Part shown: positions 32,543 to 44,848 of the stretch, in pieces | Numbering within the stretch: position 1 is the first letter of the stretch | Layout: each line of letters starts with the position of its first letter | Source: Thalassia testudinum | Taxonomy: Eukaryota > Streptophyta > Magnoliopsida > Alismatales > Hydrocharitaceae | Reading direction: 5' to 3' | Length of the DNA stretch: 64,000 nt | Assembly (NCBI GenBank): GCA_037157565.1 | Contig: JAZHRO010000046.1 | Span: 13,986,501 to 14,050,500, forward strand | The notes under the pieces: generated by a model | What the model was told of the DNA's origin: nothing | Database searches by the model: none | The model's input: the letters and a program-made list of their open reading frames with translations, nothing else | Program-made: the position numbers and the translations under genes

Positions 32543-33733
32543 TGATGAACATGATTTCGTATGCAAAAAGATTTGAGTTAGAAAACCCATCGTTGTAGTA
32601 CATAGAAATCCGCTACCAGATAAAATTTATAATTGAAACTTGAAAGGGAGTCTCAGGTGGAACATGGGGAGGTGACGTTTGTTTCCTTGAAATCCACGTT
32701 TCGCTTTGTTTCTTTTTGGTGTTTTTGGGGTTTTGTGATTTTTTTTGTATTTTCGTAATGAAGAAATAGCCAAGATTATCCTTGGGCAAGGATAAATAAA
32801 GAGATGGAGAGTAGAGTAATGAAGCAAATCTAATATATCAAAATGTTGTTTATTACGCCAAGCAGAAATATGCTAAACAAAATAAAAAGAGAAATCGGGA
32901 TGCATCCACACGACAACAAAATAGCAAGCAAAATTTGAATGCACACGCATTGCGCCTTTACGAAGATCCGACAACGGAGAGTGCGCACGGTCATCTTAAA
33001 TGGGCACCCTAGATTGCGTGTGTCTGATCTGGCATGCATCCACACGACGTCGGGCAGGTGTCTAATCATGTGTGCGAAATCCTGATCGCTCGATTAAGAT
33101 TAAGCAGTCCAATTTTGCTGGCATTGAGGCGGTCGCGGCAAATTGCCACTCGATCCCTTGCTAGTTCTTTGAGAGCTGGGTGCTCAACCACTGTGGCAGA
33201 GCATCGAATGGTCTCGCCAAGGGCTGCTGCCTCCCTGGTTCTCGACCGTTGTATCAAGATCCAACGGTCGAGATTTCATTAGATCTTCCCCCTTTGAAGT
33301 TGAGTGGCTGGTTGAGTGGTAGATTCTTAGCTGTTGGATTGAGATCCAATGGCTAGGATCTCCTCTTGAAGCACTTTGGAGGAGGTTGCGCGATGTTAGG
33401 CGATTTGGATGGTGCCACATGGCACCATCTGGACTGTCCACCTTTCCTTGCTTGTAGAGGATGCCACGGTGCTCAGATCGAGATGATTTCTGCGTTGTCG
33501 AACTGTGATCGTCACTCTGGACTCATCCATACCGTCAGATTTTGCATTTGAAGTTCAAAATGTTGTGCCCTGTCTCCTGACCACACTAATGTAGGAATTA
33601 CTGTACAATTTATACACATTGCACTGAATGCAATATGATGAATGTTATGCAGTATTTATGCTATGGAATGCAATTCTAGGCTTATGAACTATCATAAGTA
33701 AGCATTTTATCATGAATACATGCGTGTTTATCA
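32543..33733 (-). repeat. E2 5' LTR (1.19 kb)
   Basis: Its edges are tgatgaacat and gtgtttatca. It carries the tRNA-Asp-like U5 segment cgttgtagtacatag (32591-32605). It is homologous to the 3' LTR 14318-15520; the block 33310-33460 corresponds to 15115-15240. Confidence 0.9.
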
Positions 33734-33865
33734 GGAATCCTTGCCGGTGTGATGGTCAGCGCTGAAGGAGGTGAATTCTCCAGTGATGAGGACGGCGAGG
33801 AAGGGAAGAGTAGAGAGCCTCCACTTTGGCCGGCTAGAGGAGAATGAAGGTGAGGAAGAGAGAGA
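33734..33865 (-). repeat. E5 5' LTR, continuation beyond E2
   Basis: It begins with the second copy of the E2 TSD (ggaat, 33734-33738) and continues GC-rich X-type LTR sequence until the E8 LTR edge at 33866. The rest of this LTR should lie beyond the right edge of the window. Confidence 0.6.
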
Positions 33866-36020
33866 TGACAAGAGGCGATTATCGCACGTGTTTTGAAAAC
33901 AGAGATCTCGTCGTAGTATAGCGTGTGAAAATGCTAGTCAAAAATAATTTATAAAGATAACGAGACTTGGAGTCCCAGTCGTTCGTCTCTGGGAGGCATT
34001 TTGGAAATGCAAATTAGAAATCAATCTCGCTTGCTTTACTTATTCAAAATCACATGTCGATTTAGGCTAAGTTCGTATTGATGCACGACATGTTGTTGCT
34101 AGAATATCAAAAATTGAAAACATGCAACTTTAATTACACCAAAAGATGATAATCAGGCACATGGTGATTTTCAACATATATATATAATGATGATGATAAC
34201 AGAGTTGCAAAGTACCAGTAGTGGAATGCTTGTATAGGGAATGTAAAAATTAATAGCTATCAGAAAATGACTGCATACATGAATATACAGGGGATTATGC
34301 ATGCATCATTGGGGGAGAATATAGAGCTACACTACTAAGCAGTAAATAAAGCAGTAAAACTATGAAGAACTATAATCTAATCTATTAGAACTAAGGGCAT
34401 TCAGAGGTGAGCTCCGATGGCCTTTGACTTGGTTGAGAGAAGGAGGGGTAGCCAATGGTGCATAGGTTGCCCCTTGGAGAGAGGTTGAGGAGGTGATCTA
34501 ACGTCTTGGCATGGAGATGGTGGTGGTCATGGTGAAGCTACTCGTGAAGGTAGAGTGGAGGTGGAATGAAGCTAAGCTAAAATGGTGCTAAGAGTGGATG
34601 GGTCCAAAGTGCCACCCCTTAGGTCTTTTTATAGACCTAAGGGAAGCTCTCTAGAAAATTATGGAATTCTCTAGAGAGGCCTATGGTGGGAGCTCGTGGG
34701 AGAGTGAGAGGATGGATGGTGATTTTTAGATCCACCAAATGTGGGTCTAAAAATTGAATGGCTCTTGGTTGCTAATTTTAGCAACCAAGGCAACAACACA
34801 TGTTAGAAAGTTCTAGAGAACTCTAGGCTAGTTATTTTCGTGTGGATGGTATGTGTGGGTGTGTGTGGGTTGAAACTTAGGTGGCTAGGTTGATTAGGTT
34901 AGGTTCTAGTGGGTTTAGGTCAAGGTAGGTCTCAAATTAGGGTTGTAAACCCGAATTCACTTAGGTAAAGTGCAATTAAACTTAATACAAGTTTAATTGG
35001 GTGTGTGAAAACTTAATTCAGAGTAAAACAACTCAATTAAGTCAGGTCTAGGTCAATTGGACTCTCACTGAGTCCAATTGGATAGTGTGTGCTGAGATCA
35101 GGGCTCAATTGGACTCAATGAGTCCAATTGAATAGACTGAAGAGATTGACCATGATCCAAGTCAGTTAGGTTTAGTGAGGACCTAATTAGGTCCTTAGGG
35201 AGGTCTAGAGGTGATGTACTAGGGTTAGGGCACCTTAACTTAGGTTCCTATGGGGTTGGAATTGGGTTTAGGGAGTTAGAGATATAAGATCAATGCTCGA
35301 ATCTCAAAACAAGGTCTGGAGGGCAGTTATGGATGTCTAATAATAGTGTCAGACGTCTTATAGTGAAAAATTAGAAGTCCATACTTGTTGTCTGGACGTC
35401 CAATCAGAGTCAAGAGGGTTTCTAGGTTCTATCTTGGGTATTCTATAGAAATTAGATGTCTGACAAAGTGTTTGGACGTCCAATAACACTGCAGAAGTGG
35501 GTTTAAGGTGTGCGGGAGTTTGCTAAGGGTTCTGGACATCCTATAACTCATCTGGACACCTAAATAGAGGCTAGAATTAGGGTTTTAAGGTTTCTTAGGG
35601 TGCGGTGACCTAATTTAAGGGTGGCTAAGGCTTGGGGAGGCTTCTAGGCTGTCCTAGGTCTAAGATGGACCTAAGTTCTTCACAATTTATTACTTTATTC
35701 CAACTTAATAGAATAGCATACCTTAACTCCCTTACATTATTATCTACTACATCTAATCTAGGTCTTCCACTCCAGCTCTGCTGCAACACCAGTTATTTTT
35801 TATTCTTCAGATCCAGCTTTAGATCCAGCTTTAGATCTAGCTTCTGGTCAGCTTATTACCTACAATTGACATAATGCACCTAATCAGTACATTATAGCAT
35901 TATTTTATGCATAGCTAAAAGAAAGCAGTAAAGGTGCTAGTAATGCTTATGCATGCATGAATTACCCTAACTTATGCTAAGTCCTAGCCTAATTTAAGTC
36001 AATTATGACCTGCGCAATCA
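33866..36020 (-). repeat. E8 3' LTR, Y type (2.16 kb)
   Basis: Its edges are tgacaagagg and tgcgcaatca. It is homologous over its length to solo LTR S1 (42726-44848). It contains a TATA-like box ctataaaaag (34634-34625, minus), GACGTC palindromes at 35352, 35395 and 35475, and a gtcgtagtatag segment at 33910-33921. Confidence 0.88.
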
Positions 36021-36056
36021 TACCCCCATGCCTAAATCTTGCTAGTCCCTAGCAAA
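36021..36056 (-). promoter_or_regulatory. E8 polypurine tract and hairpin
   Basis: The minus strand has ttgctag/ctagcaa stems with loop gga (36056-36038), then atttaggcatgggggta abutting the LTR. Confidence 0.8.
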
Positions 36057-38033
36057 TGCAAAACTAAATTATTCACAGAAGAGTCCCTAAGGGATTGATT
36101 TTTTTATCAAGTGTATGCGTAGAGATTTTTCTCCTTTTTGTTTTCATCCTATGCTCTAGAAATCTAGATAATCGTGAAAGTATAGCTATGTAGCTTTTGC
36201 AAAGGATTCGAGTGAAAAAATAATTCACCTCTATAGCCTATACTTGACCCCTGGAAAAAATTCTAGCGGGATAGGCGGATTTCTTCCCTCGGGGTATTCA
36301 AGATATTCTCTAAATTCCACCCAGCTTAAAGCTTAGGTAGAGAATGTTTGAGGGATACAGGTGTTTATTTGGTGGCTCACTATCAGTTGGTGCTACATAG
36401 AGATTAGTACTTCAGAATCTAGATTCCCAGATTATCAAGTAACTCAACTCAGCGAAAGATGAGAAAAACTATGCTCTTTTCTAGTTCCTTTATATTCATT
36501 CTCTCTTACTCTCTATTTTTTTTCTCTTTTAGAGCTCACAATCTCACCAAATTCTCATGTATGATCCGTATTTGGTGGTCTTACTTAGCGTTAACACTTT
36601 AATTGAGTTCTCATAACCTTAACACTAAGTCAGAATTCCTCAGCCAGTATTCAGGTGATTAGAAACACAGAAAAAATAGGTTAAGGCCATATTTGGTGGG
36701 TCTCAAATTTATTTTGTCATATTGCCTCAATGCAACTGAAATAAACACTAAATATTCACAAACTCTTTTTCTGCTCTTTTCTTCTCTTTTATTTTTTTTC
36801 CCTTTTTTCTCTTTGTTTCTTTTTTATCCTTTTTCTCATTTTTTTATTCTTTTTTTTTTCAAATATAATCTAGCAACACATTCATGAATTTTATTGAAGA
36901 GGCATTATTAGGGATTGGTGGTACTTAAGAGACATTGGGTGGCTTATTTGGTGGAAGTGTTTGTTCATGGCACCGGGAGAGATGGGTAGGATGGTATATT
37001 TCTGACCTTGACATCAATACCCTCCTTCAGCCGAGGATTCTGTAAAGAATGGTCGTAACCATCCATCTTAGCCCTAGTTTTATGAAAACTCTCTCTCCAC
37101 GTAATTGCCTTACTTGGTGGCTCTCAAAATTTCTCAGAAAAATGTATACGCAAGAATCGAGAGCGAAAACTATGCCTAATCTCTGGGTATCTTCACCTAA
37201 TTTTCTAAGATTCCAGATTCCTTGCACTAATCTTAGAGCATCAATACACTCTACTCTCATCTCACACTATTTGGTGGATTTTTGGAGGAAAATCTACCTA
37301 GCTCCTAAAACACTGTCCAAGGGTTCAGGAAATGAAACACTACTTCTTCTTGACAGACTAAAGATGTCTATCAGCCTTCACCGTGAATCCATTGCAAATT
37401 CTACGTGTGTGTGAAAAATTGTACTGGATTCCAGATTACAGGAATCAACTATAGGATAAAATCCCTAATGCATTCTCTTAATACGATAATCTTATTCATG
37501 GATGCACTATGTATATATGCTATAAACAAGTAACCTCTTATATTCATACTTTATGAAATTTCCCTTTTGGGTTACATTCAACTTGACCCTAAATTTAGAA
37601 CAAGAGGTGAGCGGATGAGTCGGAATGGCTTTTGCGGATGATTTTTAGCTCCAATGTGAGCATTGGAGGTGGAGTCGATTCTTTTATTTAGGGTCCTAAA
37701 GTATGTTTGACATGCAGCTCTGGGATTTTCCTAAATGTTGGCATAAAAATTTCCAGTTTTGTTGTATATCTACCCCCCCATGCCTAAGTTCTTGCATGTC
37801 CTCATGAATGAATACAAAGGAAAATAACTATAGCAGGGAGTAAATGGTTAGAAATCACCTGGAATTGCTCCTGAAATTTTAACGTTCAGCACTAGCCAAC
37901 CTGACAGTATGTAATATGCGAAAAGGAAATATACTAAAAGAAAAAAAAATGCTATCTATAAAGCGAGTATGTATAAGGTGATGGATGAATGTGGGGTATA
38001 TGCTGAGCTTAACTCATTCAGCTGGGCGAAAAC
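36057..38033 (-). other. E8 3' non-coding domain (type III)
   Basis: This is a non-coding domain of its own type. The 10-mer tatttggtgg occurs at 36366, 36569, 36690, 36945 and 37268, with one variant at 37111 (tacttggtgg), spaced 120-255 bp. The internal polypurine box is at 37772-37784 (a run of seven C then atgcct, plus reading). The short frames at 36693-37414 are not supported. Confidence 0.65.
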
Positions 38034-38901
38034 TTAATCAGATGTATCAGTTCTTGCATAGGAGTCGGTCAAGATTAAGAGAAAGATGTGCTCATATGCT
38101 CCTAGAATCAATGGTTTGGAGATGTGAACCAATTGATTGTGCACCCCTACTCCAAAAAGTCTAGCTATAAGAAAGTGTGGAGTGGTGGTGGAAGATAGAG
38201 GATAATCAGAGGTGGGGTCATGATGTTGATTCAGCTGATTTATCATGTCCCAAAATTCAGCAGGAAGTTGCTGAGGGAGTAGATCAAAATGTATCTCAGA
38301 ACTAGAATATGAATCATAGGGATCCTCATAATGATTATTGACATCAAAGGTCATGCCCTCTCCAGGCTCTAGATCATATGGGGGTATTCGTGAAAGTAGA
38401 AGATCAGTGGAGAGGTCATTGAAATCCTCATCAGAAATTACTTCATCCTCATCAGTACTCATCTCTGATTCATCGGAAGCTGACTCTTCAGGCTCGGAGT
38501 CAAGCGATCCATTAGATTGACTAGGATGGTAGGTGTGTCCCCAGCTCATTCTACTTAAAGCTTCACCCTCGTATGCGTTGGGCTCCTCAGTAATTCCTGC
38601 CTTATGTAGCGTACCCATTTCTTCAGTCAAAACATCCATAGCTACTTTTGGTCTTTGGATGTCAGGATCAGGGATAGAAAGTGTCATCTCAGAATCTCTA
38701 ACATTCGAATTAGGTATGTAGGTGAAAGAAGAAGAGTGCAGATCAGAAGATGTTGGCCCTAGCACAAGTTCACCTACAATGGGAAGTGGCCTAGACTGAT
38801 CAGTAGTGTCACATGTAATGTTTGCCTCAAGATCCATATCCTCAAATGGATCTAATTCCCTTATCATGGTTGGGTTATCTAACCCAAGAGGTATCTCCCA
38901 G
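38034..38901 (-). pseudogene. E8 aORF (acidic orphan protein), 5' truncated
   Basis: I do not recognise this protein. It is the longest clean copy: 277 codons from an internal ATG (38867), and the frame stays open upstream to the E6 insertion point, so the real start is lost. It is very acidic, with runs such as SDESEMSTDEDEVISDEDF (about 38430). Shared points with E6 are PIVGE (38778; E6 about 46870) and a stretch of Asp/Glu/Tyr-rich residues. The C-terminus is more hydrophobic (HNQLVHISKPLILGAYEH, then IFLLILTDSY) and could be a membrane or packing segment. No gag, protease or pol motif is present. It could be a diverged env-like third ORF or a captured gene; neither is shown. Confidence 0.65.
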
Positions 38902-41692
38902 TGTTCACAGGGAGGGATCGAGTTTAAATTAATGCATCGTAGTATAGTTGAAATCGCTTTGAAAATAAATAAATTTTATTACTCAAAGTTTAAGTCCGAG
39001 GTCGAACACATGGAGCAAATGGAGTTCATGCACTAATCTCAATAATAGATGCAATTTTAACACATAAAATTAGTCAAAATCTAATTCAAAATGTAAAGCA
39101 GAAGTATATGGTTAATCAAATGTAGCTAGAAAATATATAAGAGAACTTTGGAAAGAATTGGACGTTTGATTGTAGAATCAGATGTCTTAAAATCAAATGC
39201 TACAGTGCTTCTTATTTTTCTGCCTTCTACTTCTTTTCTGATTTCTTCTCTCTTCTCTACCTTTCTCTTCTTTGGCTTCTTTCTTCTTCTGTTCTTCTTT
39301 CCGTTGTCGTTGGCTTCTTTCTTCTTTATCTTCTTCTTCTTCCTGCCTTGGCTTTCTCTTCTTTCTTCTCTAGTTTTTCTCCTTCCTTCTTTCTTCTTTG
39401 ATTCTTCTGTTCCTTCCTGCCTTGGCCTTCAGCTCTTCTTCATCCTTCCTTCTTTGGCTTCAGCTTTGCCTTTTTTTCAGCCGTGCCTTCTCCTTCCTTA
39501 GCTTCTTTGCCTTAGCTTCCTCCTTCAGCTTCCTTCTTCAGTCCTTGCCGTGCCTTCTGCCTTCAAATTCCTCCTTCTTTGGCTTTCTTCTTCCTTTCCG
39601 AGCAAGTGCAAAACCTACCCCTACCCTCCCCTACGAACTCTCTCTCTTTTCTCTCTTGGGTTCGCTCTCCCAGAGCCTTTGTTAGGTAAACGGGTTGGGT
39701 TAGCATGCCCAGAACTACGCACATCGGCGTGGGTGGTGCACGAGGAGTGCACGGGTTATCGGGTCAGGATACCAGGTCTGTGGAGCGTGGGGCGCGGACG
39801 AGGAGTGGGGAGGCGAGTGGGACCTCACCCCGTGTCAGGAGGCGATAAGCCCTTGACACATTTTCATCTTATACCGCTTCACCCGCTCTAAACTTACCGA
39901 GGTGGGACTAAAAGTCCCACCTGCTACCTCGCGCGTGCCCACAGGGGGTGTTGCGCTCAATTGTTGATGCTGTAGCATTCTGGGACTGCAATTGCTGGCA
40001 GTGAGGGGTTCTCGAAGAGTGCCCGCGCACCTGGGACCCTGCTTCCTAAAGCCTAGGGCAATATGTGAAGGATGAGAGCTTTGCTTCAAGCCTACTCTGA
40101 TGGCGGCTGCGACCTAAACCTACACTCAAGTAAAATAGCCTTGCGGCCTCATTAAAACTTGCAAGAAGCTTTGCCATGGCACGGTAAAGATGCCTTGGTG
40201 GTTGGTGTGGCGCGGTGCAGCCTGGGCATGTGTGCCTAGGTCATTCTGTGGCCGTGGAGATGGGTTTGTTCCGGGGAAGATTATGGAGCGTGTGGCGGTC
40301 AATGGAAAGGGGGAAAGTGATCAGTGGAATGTGGCGGAGCTTTTGAGGTGTTTGGCGAGGTGGATGGGTGTGTGGAATGATGGAAGCACCTCGCCGGTGG
40401 TTTGTCGAAGGTGGAGAAGACGGTGGTAGTCTGTGAGCGTCGAGGGGTGAAAATGGAAATAGAGAGGGGGAAACATGAAGAGGAGAGAAAGGGGAAGTAT
40501 CTGACCTAGGTTAAGGATGAAGGGGGAAGAGATGGCGGATGGCGCGTATCTGCTACCGCCGAAGACGAAGATCCTAGTTAGAAGGGGACGGAGACGACGA
40601 TGAGGATACAAGCGTGTGCGTAGGTACGGCGTGACGTGGACGATGAAGGTAGAGGCACTCTACCGCTGGTATTGTGGCAGAGCGACGAGAGGAAGAGAGA
40701 TAGGTCGCCGGAGCTCGCTGGGTGTTTGGCCAGAGGAGAAGAGACAAAATTGAAGGGTTATCTCCGGCTAAACCAAGCTAGGGATGAATGGTAGGGTTAG
40801 GGGACCTTTAAATAGCCTCTGCTGGAGGGCCTTGTGCTTGGAAGGCAAGATTCCAAGCACGGGCACCCTCGCCGAACTTGGAAGGAGAGAGATACCCAAA
40901 TCTCTCATGTGTTCGCATGAGAGATTGGGTTCACACAATCGAGAATTCCTCAAAGAATCTCCCTTTCAAATTTGAGAGGGAGTCTCTGAGGAATCAAGGA
41001 GAAATCCCCCTCGAATTCTCGTCGGAGTAGGATTCCTCCTCTGTAATGGTGGAGGGACATATTTGCAAAGAACGACGAGGAAGATAGGGGGGTATTTGCA
41101 ATGATTTTCAAAAGTTATTGGTCTAAATGTAATTGGGTTGGACTATTTTGCGAGGTCGATCAAGGTGAAATCCCCTTTGGTCCAAATTTTGGTATAAACC
41201 TAATTTGGACCTAAGGAATCCAATGGTGAAGTTGGAATTTAGGTTTGACCACGTTTGACTGGGCATTTAACATAAAAACCCAATTTAGGGCAAATGTTTG
41301 ACAAGGACCCCTATTTAGGTCAAAATAGGTTTTAAAGGCTAAATTGATGATTATAAACCCTAGAGGATATTTTTCCATGATTTTTAGAGGCTTTAGTTGA
41401 ATTTCATCCTGACCAGAACCTTGCTAAATTAAGTGGGCCTATTTTAGGGTTACAAGAAGTCATTTAATTCCCAGATTTCACATTAACCTTTTTCTAATTG
41501 AACCAACCCACTTTTTCTATTATTAAGACCAATTTACCTATGTTTAGCCCCTGAGAAATCCCATTGTTGCACTACAATGGTAAAATTGCAGTTATTCCTT
41601 GAGTTAGGCCCTTCACTTGATTATGTAGGAGCTTTTGTTCTCTTTTCTATGTCAAAATGAGCTAGTTAGGGCTCATGATGGTGTTCCCATCA
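38902..41692 (-). repeat. E6 3' LTR, X type (2.79 kb)
   Basis: Its edges are tgttcacagg and gttcccatca. It is homologous to the E4 LTR and very close to 62774-64000. It contains the CTT-rich tract (39230-39610), a gtgggactaaaagtcccac inverted repeat (39902-39920), a TATA-like box (40815-40804) and tcgtagtatag (38937-38947). Confidence 0.88.
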
Positions 41693-41730
41693 TATCCCCA
41701 TGCCTAGCTTTTGCTAGTCCCTTAGCAAAA
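41693..41730 (-). promoter_or_regulatory. E6 polypurine tract and hairpin
   Basis: The minus strand has an 8-bp stem ttttgcta/tagcaaaa with a 6-nt loop (41730-41709), then gctaggcatggggata abutting the LTR. Confidence 0.78.
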
Positions 41731-42725
41731 TTTTAAGGTTTTAACTTCTATTCTAGACCATGAGTTTCTTTCACAATTTAAGATGAGTGCTTTTTCTCTT
41801 TCTTTTTGATTAGGTTAGAATGCCAACAGTAGGCCTAGAGGTACTCAAGTACCAACCAAGATCCGGACCTGACCAGTTCTAGCCTCGATCCTCCATGAAG
41901 GTTTTTAAGGCCTGCAGGAACTATCCGAAGGTTCGTTGGACTCCGCGGTTAAAGCATCCATGCTTAAGACATATTTTAGCCCTAGTTCAGTTTGCAGTGC
42001 ATTTTTTTTGTAAGAGAGAGACAGAGGATTTATTTGTTTGGAGAGCTTTCTCTCTCTTCTCTTTTTATTTCTAGCTTCGGATTAGATTTTCAACACGGTC
42101 TATATCAGATTCCTTGTCCCCATCATCAATCCTCAAAGGTCCCTGGAAATCGATGCTTCGTGATAGCACCACCCATGGAGACCCCCAGAACCCTGGCTTT
42201 TGATATTTAAGATAATCTCGCCCATGGCATTCTGTAACCAAATCCAGACCCTGGCAGTCGACATTTCATGATAATGCCGTCCATGGCATCTAAACCAACT
42301 GGGTGCTTACGTACCCCCGATAGGATATGTAAATATCCTAGGAGACAAGCACCGACAAGATGATATGTTGTTACGCATCTTCGAGGGGAATTTCCTGCCT
42401 CTCCGCGCTAGGAACTCATCCAAATCAACTTGTGTTGATTGGCCGCTCCTAATCTAGGCAACTTTTTTCAGAACATTTAAATGCTTTTGCATGATTGTGA
42501 TAGTTATGCACACTGAACCAGACTGTGTGTGGATTAGGGTGCCTAGGTTACCGAGTCTCGCAAACCAAAGGTCAGTTAACGAGGTCGAATACTCCCTAAG
42601 CCTTAGACCTAATACTTAAGCTTCGCCTTTTCCCCAACCTCATGAGGATTATCCAGATCTTAGCAGATACTTGAATGTTTAAGCCTAAGAGTCTTGCCCA
42701 AAAGGCCTAAGATCAGTGTTCCTAC
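41731..42725 (-). other. E6 3' non-coding domain (type I), part 1
   Basis: This is homologous to E1 19333-20400 and includes three copies of the 31-bp core (42148-42178, 42198-42227, 42256-42286). S1 interrupts it after cctac (42721-42725), and it resumes at 44854. Confidence 0.7.
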
Positions 42726-44848
42726 TGACAGAAGCCATTTTTGCGCATTTTAAAGTCATTGGAAATCGTAGTATAGTCGCGCTAAAACATTCGTCAAAAA
42801 AATGATTTTGTAAAAATAACGAGTCTTGAGTCTCGGTCGTTCGTCGGGAGGCGTTTATGCAAATTTGAAATCGATCTTTTATCGCTCCACTTGCTTAACA
42901 ATCACATGGCGGTTTATGGTTATTACGTATTTAAGCACGACATGCTTAGTTGCAAGAATATCAGGAATTAAAAGCAAGCAACTTTAATCACACAAAATAT
43001 ATTGCAATAAGCTCATGGTGATTCTCAACACATAGACATATATATATATATAGGAAATTTCTTTCATTCATTCAGGAGAATGTTTGCAACATGGAACTAG
43101 AGGAAAGCTTATAGAGGAAAGCTTAAAAACATAAATCTAACTAACAGAAAATGATCGCATACATGAATCTATGGGGGGATTTTGCATGCATCATTGGGGG
43201 AGAATAAAGAGCTACACTACTAAGCAGTAAATAAAAGTAGTAAAACTATGAAGATCTAAGCTACTAATCTAGCAGAAATAAGGGCATTCGGAGGTGGTCT
43301 CTGATGGCCTTTGAGTAGTTGAGAGGAGAGGGAGGGCAGCCAATGGTGCTTAGGCTGGCCCTTGGAAAGAGGTTGGAGAGGTGATCCAACATCCTAGTGT
43401 GGGGATGGTGGTGGCCATGGTGAGCAACTCATGGAGGTGGAGTGGAAGTGAATGTAGATAACCTAAATGAAAGTGAATGAAGCCAAGAAATGGATGGGTG
43501 CAAACGGCCACCCTTAGTTCTTTTTATAGACCTAAGGGAAGATCTCCAGAGAATTATGGAATTCTCTAGAGAGCCCTATGGTGGGAGCTCGTGGGAGAGT
43601 GAGAGAGAGAGGATGGATGGTGGTTTTTAGATCCACCAAATGTGGATCTAAAAATTGAATGGCTCTTGGTTGCTAATTTTAGCAACCAAGGCAACAACAC
43701 ATGGTAGAGAGTTCTAGAGAACTCTAGGCTAGGTATTTTTCATGTGGATGGAATGTGTGGGTGTGTGTGGGTCGAAACTTAGGTGGTCAAATTAGAGTTG
43801 TAAACCCTAATTCACTAAGGTAAAGTGCAATTAAACTTAATACAAGTTTAATTGGGTGTGTTAAAACTTAATTGAGAGTAAAATAACTCAATTAAGTCAG
43901 GTCTAGGTCAATTGGACTCTCACTGAGTCTAATTGGATAGTGTGTGTTGAGTTTAGGGCTCAATTGGACTCACTGAGTCCAATTGAATAGGCAGATGGAA
44001 TTGACTAAGATCCAAGTCAATTATGTTTAGTGAGTACCTAATTAGGTCCTTAGGGAGGTCAAGAGGTGATGTACTAGGGTTAGGGCACCTTAACTTAGGT
44101 TCCTATGGGGTTGGAATTGGGTTTAGGGACCTAGAGATCCAAGATCAATGCTTGAATCTCAAAACAGGAATTGGAGAGCAGTTCTAGACATCCAATAAAA
44201 GTGTCAGACATCTTATAGTGAAAGATCAGAAGTTCAGACTAGACATCCAATCAGAGTCAGGAGGGATTCTAGGTTCTGTCTTTACTTTTCTGCAGAAATT
44301 GGACATATGACCAAGTGTCTGGACGTCCAATAACATTGTAGAAGTGGTTTAAGGTGTGCAGGAGTTGGCTAAGGGTTCTGGACGTCCTATAACTTATCTG
44401 GACATCCAGATAGAGGTTGGAATTAGGATTTTAAGGTTTCCTAGGGTGCGGTGACATAATCTAGGGGTGGCTAAGGCTTGGGGAAGCTTCTAAGCTGTCC
44501 TACGGCTAGGATGGTCCTAAGTTTTTCATATTTTACTGCTTTATTCCTACTTAATAGAATAGCATACCTTAACTCCCTTACATTATTATCTATTACATCT
44601 AATCTAGGTCTTCCGCTCCAGCTCTGCTGCAACACCAGTTATTCCAGCTTCAGATCTACCTTTTGGTCAGCTTATTACCTGTAATTGTCATAATGCACCT
44701 AATCAGTACATTATAGAATCATTTTATGCATAGCTAAAAGAAAGCAGTAAGGATGCAAGTAATGCTTATGCATGCATGAATTACCCTAACTTATGCTAAG
44801 TCCTAGCCTAATTTAGGTCAATTAAGACCTATGATTGTTGTGCAATCA
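42726..44848 (-). repeat. S1: solo LTR, Y type (2.12 kb)
   Basis: Its edges are tgacagaagc and tgtgcaatca. The TSD cctac is perfect (42721-42725, 44849-44853). No PBS or PPT adjoins it, so this is a solo LTR left by recombination between two LTRs. It is homologous to the E8 LTR, with TATA-like ctataaaaag at 43529-43520 (minus) and GACGTC at 44322 and 44381. Confidence 0.92.

Larger units (their letters stand above)
14318..33733 (-). mobile_element. E2: gag-protease-only LTR retrotransposon
   Basis: Two 1.2-kb LTRs (14318-15520 and 32543-33733) with TG...CA ends flank the element. The TSD ggaat is perfect (14313-14317, 33734-33738). Without the nested E1 the element is about 8.1 kb. On the minus strand it reads 5' LTR, PBS, leader, gag, protease, a novel tail, an internal polypurine box, a 3' domain, hairpin/PPT and 3' LTR. 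RT, RNase H and integrase are missing altogether. This layout fits the known non-autonomous class of LTR elements with only a gag region (TR-GAG). Confidence 0.9.
33866..38901 (-). mobile_element. E8: non-autonomous Athila-like element, 3' part
   Basis: On the minus strand this reads aORF (from 38901), internal polypurine box, 3' domain, hairpin/PPT and 3' LTR of Y type (36020 to 33866). Its 5' part is separated by the insertion of E6 at 38902 and lies right of the window. The bases left of the LTR are agaga (33861-33865); the matching TSD cannot be seen. Confidence 0.78.

Noticed and set aside
42726..44848. Y-type LTR S1 as the 5' LTR partner of the E8 3' LTR
   Set aside because: S1 has its own TSD cctac on both sides and no PBS, and E6 sequence is continuous across it.
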